Of a stretch of DNA of 42,542 nucleotides, positions 38,470-42,542 are shown one piece after another. The notes beneath the pieces are model-generated. The model saw only the letters and a program-made list of their open reading frames with translations. It searched no databases and was not told the origin of the DNA. Every line of letters starts with the position of its first letter. Position 1 is the stretch's first letter. The stretch covers positions 1 through 42,542 of the forward strand of contig SFGI01000035.1 in assembly GCA_004557645.1 (NCBI GenBank), written 5' to 3'. This DNA comes from [Eubacterium] saphenum. Lineage in GTDB: Bacteria; Bacillota; Clostridia; Lachnospirales; Anaerotignaceae. The translations under genes were made by a program, and so were the position numbers.

Positions 38470-40818
38470 ATGATCACGACCATCAAAAAAAGAGACGGAC
38501 GTACCGTCCATTTTGACATCAACAAGATCGCCAGCGCCATCGAAAAAGCCTTCGAGGCGACAGTCGGCAAAAAGGACTATGCCATCTGCCTGAACCTGGC
38601 ACAGGAGGTCTCCAATAAGTTTGAAGCAGAAGGCACCACTTCTCCCACTGTCGAACAGATTCAGGACAGCGTGGAACGTGTCCTCATCGACCACGGCTAT
38701 GTACGCACAGCGAAAGCCTACATCCTGTATCGTGCAGAACGTACCAGAGTCCGCAACATGAACGATCGTCTGATGAAAACCTTCGAGGACATCACCTATA
38801 AAGATGCTACAGACAGTGACATCAAACGAGAAAATGCCAACATCGACGGCAACACAGCCATGGGCTCCATGCTGAAATACGGCTCCGAAGGGGCAAAGCA
38901 CTTCTATGAAAGCTATGTGCTGAACCCTGCCCATTCCGAAGCCCACAGAAACGGTGACATCCATATCCACGATCTGGATTTCTATACCCTGACCACCACC
39001 TGCTGTCAGATCGACCTGCTGAAGCTGTTCAATGGGGGCTTTTCCACAGGTCATGGCGTCCTGCGGGAACCCAACGATATCGCCAGCTACGCATCCTTGG
39101 CTTGTATCGCCATCCAGTCCAACCAGAACGACCAGCACGGCGGTCAGTCCATTGCCAATTTTGACTACGGTCTGGCTCCCGGTGTAGCAAAAACCTATAA
39201 AAAACGGTATCGTTCCAACCTGACTTCCCTCATTGAAGTCATGGACAGCCTGGAACACGCAAAAAAAGCAAAAGAAGTTTTCAAAGCTTTGGGAGAACAG
39301 GGTCTGGTTCCTACACTGGACAAGAACGAGGCTTATATCGAAGAGGAAAAAGCACTGCTGCTGGAAGCAGGCGTGCCCGCTGATACTCTGGAAAAAATCC
39401 AGGCATTCTCCGCAAAGAAAGCAACAGAAGAAACAGATAAAGCAACTTATCAGGCCATGGAAGCCCTGCTGCATAACCTGAACACCATGCACAGCCGTGC
39501 CGGCGCCCAGACACCCTTCTCCTCCATCAACTATGGTATGGATACTTCCACAGAGGGCCGCATGATTATGAAGAATATGCTGCTGGTGACAGAAGCCGGC
39601 CTGGGCAATGGGGAAACAGCCATCTTCCCCATCCAGATTTTCCGTGTGAAAGAAGGCATCAACTTTAACCCCGGCGAACCCAACTATGATCTGTTCAAGC
39701 TGGCCTGCCGTGTCAGTGCCAAGAGACTGTTCCCCAACTTCTCCTTCCAGGATGCCCCTTACAACCTGAAATACTACAAAGAAGGCCATCCCGAAACAGA
39801 GATCGCTTACATGGGCTGCCGTACCCGTGTCATCGGCAATGTGAACGACCCTGAAAGAGAAGTCACCCTGGGCAGAGGCAACCTGAGCTTCACCAGCATC
39901 AACCTGCCCCGTATCGCTATTCTGGCAAATAAAAACATTGACTGGTTCTTTACAGAGCTGGACAGAAAGATCGATCTGGTGGTTGACCAGCTGATGGAAC
40001 GTTTTGAAATCCAGGCGAAGAAAAAAGTCCACAACTATCCTTTCCTGATGGGCGAAGGCGTTTGGATCGACAGTGAAAAGCTGAATTATGATGACGAAGT
40101 GCGGGAAGTGCTGAAACACGGCACCCTGTCCGTGGGCTTCATCGGTCTGGCAGAAGCCCTGAAGGCCCTGCTGGGTGTACACCACGGCGAAAGCGAAGTG
40201 GCACAGAACCTGGGTCTGGATATCATTGGTCATATGCGCAAACGCATGGACGATCTGTCCCAGAAAACACACATGAACTTTACCCTGCTGGCAACTCCCG
40301 CCGAAGGTCTTTCCGGTCGTTTCGTCCGCATGGACAGAGAACGTTTCGGTTCCATCGAAGGGGTGACCGACAGAGAATATTATACCAACAGCTTCCATAT
40401 CCCTGTATACTACCCCATCAGCGCTTATAAGAAGATCCAGCTGGAAGCACCTTACCATGAACTGACCAATGCAGGTCATATCACCTACATCGAACTGGAC
40501 GGCGACCCCAGCACAAACCTGGACGCTTTCGAAAAAGTCATCCGCTACATGAAATCTCAGGGCATTGGCTATGGTTCCATCAACCACCCCGTTGACCGTG
40601 ACCCCATCTGCGGCTATAACGGCATCATCGGTGATACCTGCCCCAAATGCGGCAGAAAAGAAACCGATGGTGAATACGGGTTCCAGCGCATCCGCCGTAT
40701 CACAGGCTATCTGGTAGGTACACTGGATCGTTTCAACAACGCAAAACGGGCAGAGGTGCGGGACAGAGTAAAACACTCCGTGGTAACAGAAGTCAAATTA
40801 GAAGCAAAGGAACAGTAA
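38470..40818 (+). CDS. nrdD: anaerobic ribonucleoside-triphosphate reductase NrdD (782 aa)
   Basis: N-terminal ATP-cone (ITTIKKRDGRTVHFDINKIASAIEKAF), a ten-strand barrel with NGDIHIHDLDFYTLTTTCCQIDL and TPFSSINYG. The C-terminus has a zinc site (CGYNGIIGDTCPKCG) and the glycyl-radical motif RRITGYLVGTLDRFN. It makes deoxynucleotides without oxygen. I use ATG 38470 (MITTIKKRDGR), although the frame opens at 38419. nrdG, its activase, starts 1 bp after its stop. NrdR boxes lie upstream. Confidence 0.97.
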   Translation: MITTIKKRDGRTVHFDINKIASAIEKAFEATVGKKDYAICLNLAQEVSNKFEAEGTTSPTVEQIQDSVERVLIDHGYVRTAKAYILYRAERTRVRNMNDRLMKTFEDITYKDATDSDIKRENANIDGNTAMGSMLKYGSEGAKHFYESYVLNPAHSEAHRNGDIHIHDLDFYTLTTTCCQIDLLKLFNGGFSTGHGVLREPNDIASYASLACIAIQSNQNDQHGGQSIANFDYGLAPGVAKTYKKRYRSNLTSLIEVMDSLEHAKKAKEVFKALGEQGLVPTLDKNEAYIEEEKALLLEAGVPADTLEKIQAFSAKKATEETDKATYQAMEALLHNLNTMHSRAGAQTPFSSINYGMDTSTEGRMIMKNMLLVTEAGLGNGETAIFPIQIFRVKEGINFNPGEPNYDLFKLACRVSAKRLFPNFSFQDAPYNLKYYKEGHPETEIAYMGCRTRVIGNVNDPEREVTLGRGNLSFTSINLPRIAILANKNIDWFFTELDRKIDLVVDQLMERFEIQAKKKVHNYPFLMGEGVWIDSEKLNYDDEVREVLKHGTLSVGFIGLAEALKALLGVHHGESEVAQNLGLDIIGHMRKRMDDLSQKTHMNFTLLATPAEGLSGRFVRMDRERFGSIEGVTDREYYTNSFHIPVYYPISAYKKIQLEAPYHELTNAGHITYIELDGDPSTNLDAFEKVIRYMKSQGIGYGSINHPVDRDPICGYNGIIGDTCPKCGRKETDGEYGFQRIRRITGYLVGTLDRFNNAKRAEVRDRVKHSVVTEVKLEAKEQ

Positions 40819-40819
40819 T

Positions 40820-41329
40820 ATGCGTATCAGTCTCAGCGGCGTCACCGGGGATTCCATCGTAGATGGCCCCGGCCTGCGCCTGACCATATTCACACAGGGC
40901 TGCCCCCATCATTGCCCCGGCTGCCATAACCCTCAGACCCATGACCCCGACGGCGGTTCCTGGGGGGATACAGAAGATATCCTGGCGGCGGCAGCAGAAA
41001 ATCCCCTGCTGGACGGCATCACCCTTTCCGGCGGCGACCCTTTTATGCAGCCTGTCCCCTGTCTGGAGCTGGCAAAGGGCGCACATAAATTGGGTCTAAA
41101 TGTATGGACCTATACCGGCTATACCTGGGAAGCCCTCTGGGAAGAAAACGACCCCGAAAAAATCGCTCTGCTGAAAGAAACTGACATTTTGGTGGATGGG
41201 CCTTTCCTTCTGGCGGAACGCTCCCTGGAGCTGAAATTTAAGGGCAGCAAAAACCAACGCACCATTGACGTAAAGAAATCCTTGGAAACGGGAGAAGTGG
41301 CGCTTTGGGAAGAAAAAACATATTTTTGA
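40820..41329 (+). CDS. nrdG: anaerobic ribonucleotide-reductase activating protein NrdG (169 aa)
   Basis: Radical-SAM activase with the cluster motif CPHHCPGCHNP (CX3CX2C), DGPGLRLTIFTQG before it and LSGGDPFMQP after it. It installs the glycyl radical on NrdD. It starts 1 bp after nrdD, consistent with tight coupling, and is followed by a strong hairpin. Confidence 0.97.
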   Translation: MRISLSGVTGDSIVDGPGLRLTIFTQGCPHHCPGCHNPQTHDPDGGSWGDTEDILAAAAENPLLDGITLSGGDPFMQPVPCLELAKGAHKLGLNVWTYTGYTWEALWEENDPEKIALLKETDILVDGPFLLAERSLELKFKGSKNQRTIDVKKSLETGEVALWEEKTYF

Positions 41330-41343
41330 AAATATAAACTTAA

Positions 41344-41395
41344 AAATGAGCCGTACTATTTTGTGTAAATACTAAAAATAGTACAGCTCATTTCT
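41344..41395 (+). terminator. terminator hairpin after nrdG
   Basis: AAATGAGC-c-GTACTATTTT pairs with AAAATAGTAC-a-GCTCATTT, followed by a short T-rich stretch. It also marks the edge of the AT-rich end of the window. Confidence 0.8.
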
Positions 41396-41406
41396 ATTGT
41401 ATCTTT

Positions 41407-41592
41407 TTACTTCCTTATAACTAATCTAATTATAAATACCAAAACTAGAATTATGTATGACACTACTATCCATTTACTTGGTTTCACATATTGTTTATTT
41501 TCGACCTTAGATATAAAATATTCAACTACGAAAACTCCTATGAGAAGCACTGCAGAATAAATGGCTATAATAAAAATATCACGCATATTCAT
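41407..41592 (-). CDS. small two-span membrane protein (61 aa)
   Basis: Hydrophobic segments at about residues 5-27 (IFIIAIYSAVLLIGVFVVEYF) and 40-58 (WIVVSYIILVLVFIIRLV), with a charged loop (SKVENKQYVKPSK) between. AAAAGGTGATTTTACC precedes the ATG. It follows the secreted-protein gene by 31 bp on the same strand. No family is recognised. The region is clearly more AT-rich than the core genes. Confidence 0.6.
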   Translation of the reverse strand: MNMRDIFIIAIYSAVLLIGVFVVEYFISKVENKQYVKPSKWIVVSYIILVLVFIIRLVIRK

Positions 41593-41623
41593 GGTAAAAT
41601 CACCTTTTCATAAATTAAAAATA

Positions 41624-42409
41624 TTATGCGTAAATCATCTGTTTACGATAAAAATAAGCCGATTCAGGATAAAACGTCTTGAATTCCTGTGTCTTTGCAT
41701 ATTGTAATTTGACCTTATAATAATAAGTAATAGGTCTTCCTGAAGTATCTTCCTGAGAACTCTTGTAGTAGGTCTCTCTCTGGTAAAGACCTTTTGTATC
41801 TGGTGCTTTCTTCTGAAGTGCTTCAAGGGCATCCTTTAATTCAGAAAATGTTCCAATATCGGCAACTAACGTAGCCAATCCACTTGCTACAGGAGAAGAA
41901 ACCAATGCTAGTAAAGCCGTAAGAGAAAGTGCTCCAATAGTTTGATTTGCTTTAATATTTATATCTTTTACAAAAGCAGCTTTAGTACCATATTTTCCAC
42001 TATCAAATGGCTTAATGTCAGAAATCCAATTCTCACTTGTCGCACGAAATACAACAGAACTATCAAAAACTTGAGTTTTTACAGAAACAGTTACTGGCTC
42101 TCCATTTAAATAAACTTTATCCCCTGCAATTTTCACTTCAGTTACCACATCTTTTTCAGCAAAAGTATAAATTTTTACGCCTTCAGATTTTTCAACTTCA
42201 ATGGCAACAGGTTCATCACTCTCATTAAGTAAAGTGATTTCTTCCTTTGATGGTGAAATTACCTCAACGTTATCAACTTTATATAATCCGGATTCCACAA
42301 GAGGTGCTAAAAAATCATCGCTTATTTTTTTCGGTGTTGCTGCTTGTACAGGAAAAATACTACCAATAATAAAAACTGTAGAAAGTAAAATAGAAATATG
42401 CTTTTTCAT
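41624..42409 (-). CDS. secreted protein of unknown function (261 aa)
   Basis: Signal peptide MKKHISILLSTVFIIGSIFPVQAA with a probable cut after AQA-type residues near 24. The mature part is acidic to neutral with a beta-rich first half (EVISPSKEEITLLNESDEPVAIEVEK). A hydrophobic, Ala/Leu-rich stretch lies at about residues 160-190 (GALSLTALLALVSSPVASGLATL), followed by a Tyr/Lys-rich end. ATG 42409 follows GGAAGGAGAG. I recognise no domain. It is in the AT-rich tail with the small membrane protein downstream. Confidence 0.65.
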   Translation of the reverse strand: MKKHISILLSTVFIIGSIFPVQAATPKKISDDFLAPLVESGLYKVDNVEVISPSKEEITLLNESDEPVAIEVEKSEGVKIYTFAEKDVVTEVKIAGDKVYLNGEPVTVSVKTQVFDSSVVFRATSENWISDIKPFDSGKYGTKAAFVKDINIKANQTIGALSLTALLALVSSPVASGLATLVADIGTFSELKDALEALQKKAPDTKGLYQRETYYKSSQEDTSGRPITYYYKVKLQYAKTQEFKTFYPESAYFYRKQMIYA

Positions 42410-42542
42410 TAAAAACTCTCCTTCCATCATATTAGTGACACTCTTTATACTATTTGACCCTAATTTCTATACTTTATTATGCTTTCTCATTATCTCTTCC
42501 TTTCTTTTGTTCTCTTCTAATTTTAATATATAAACTGCCTTC
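42410..42542. other. AT-rich upstream region, nothing further identified
   Basis: It should contain the promoter of the secreted-protein gene. I see no convincing -35/-10 pair, hairpin or coding start. Confidence 0.4.

Noticed and set aside
38386..40776. 796-codon open frame antisense to nrdD
   Set aside because: The plus strand encodes a complete NrdD with all motifs. The antisense frame is a by-product of codon bias and has no family-like sequence.
1..42542. CRISPR arrays, tRNA or rRNA genes
   Set aside because: I saw no regularly spaced direct repeats, tRNA cloverleaf signatures or rRNA core sequences.

Overview
The window looks like chromosome of an anaerobic, endospore-forming, low-to-mid-GC Firmicute of class Clostridia, with a Lachnospirales-type relative most likely. 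The evidence is AGGAGG ribosome sites throughout, a spore-coat Mn-catalase gene (cotJC), a YlmC/YmxH sporulation protein, oxygen-independent ribonucleotide reductase (nrdD-nrdG), a 2[4Fe-4S] ferredoxin, the ThiH (anaerobic) route to thiamine, and Gram-positive AddA. No rRNA, tRNA or CRISPR array was seen. The placement is inference; no marker gene fixes the species.

Region 1 (1-10165) is accessory DNA built into one sporulation gene. Bases 1-5.83 kb are the right part of an integrated element: a lipoprotein start, several very small membrane or charged proteins with strong ribosome sites, a divergent immunity region (Cro-like repressor against an S24/LexA-type repressor), a DUF4236 membrane protein and a large serine recombinase whose stop codon lies about 20 bp from host DNA. 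The host DNA that follows is the middle of cotJC. After 106 codons cotJC is broken again by a second element (6143-9969) carrying a compact ACT-less aspartate kinase, an AraC regulator, a second large serine recombinase and a 45-codon gene. The last 65 codons of cotJC follow. A 9-bp direct repeat, GGCAGCAGA, marks both ends of element 2, and recombination across it restores cotJC exactly in frame. This resembles the skin element of sigK, but here the coat gene appears to hold two recombinase elements.

Region 2 (10.2-13.8 kb) has an Xaa-Pro-type peptidase and a LysR regulator divergent from a sodium:alanine symporter. Region 3 (13.8-20.7 kb) is thiamine synthesis and salvage on the minus strand: a TPP riboswitch, thiS-thiF-thiG-thiH-tenI, then a structured leader and thiW-thiM-thiE-thiD. 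thiH carries a perfect 30-bp in-frame tandem duplication just before its radical-SAM cysteines. Region 4 (20.7-23.7 kb) is an esterase/ATP-grasp pair and a cation/Ca2+ antiporter.

Region 5 (24.1-28 kb, minus strand) is the rpmG-secE-nusG-rplK-rplA and rplJ-rplL block, with an L10 leader and paired leaders before rplK and rplA. Region 6 (28-32 kb) has a TSCPD protein, a zinc-type znuABC transporter, a gamma-carbonic-anhydrase-like protein and a ferredoxin. Region 7 (32.1-41.3 kb) has addA, an unknown 190-residue protein behind a hairpin that hides its ribosome site, a 310-bp zone of packed hairpins, a small Cys-rich protein, nrdR, ylmC, and nrdD-nrdG preceded by NrdR boxes. The last 1.2 kb is AT-rich and holds a small membrane protein and a secreted protein of unknown role.
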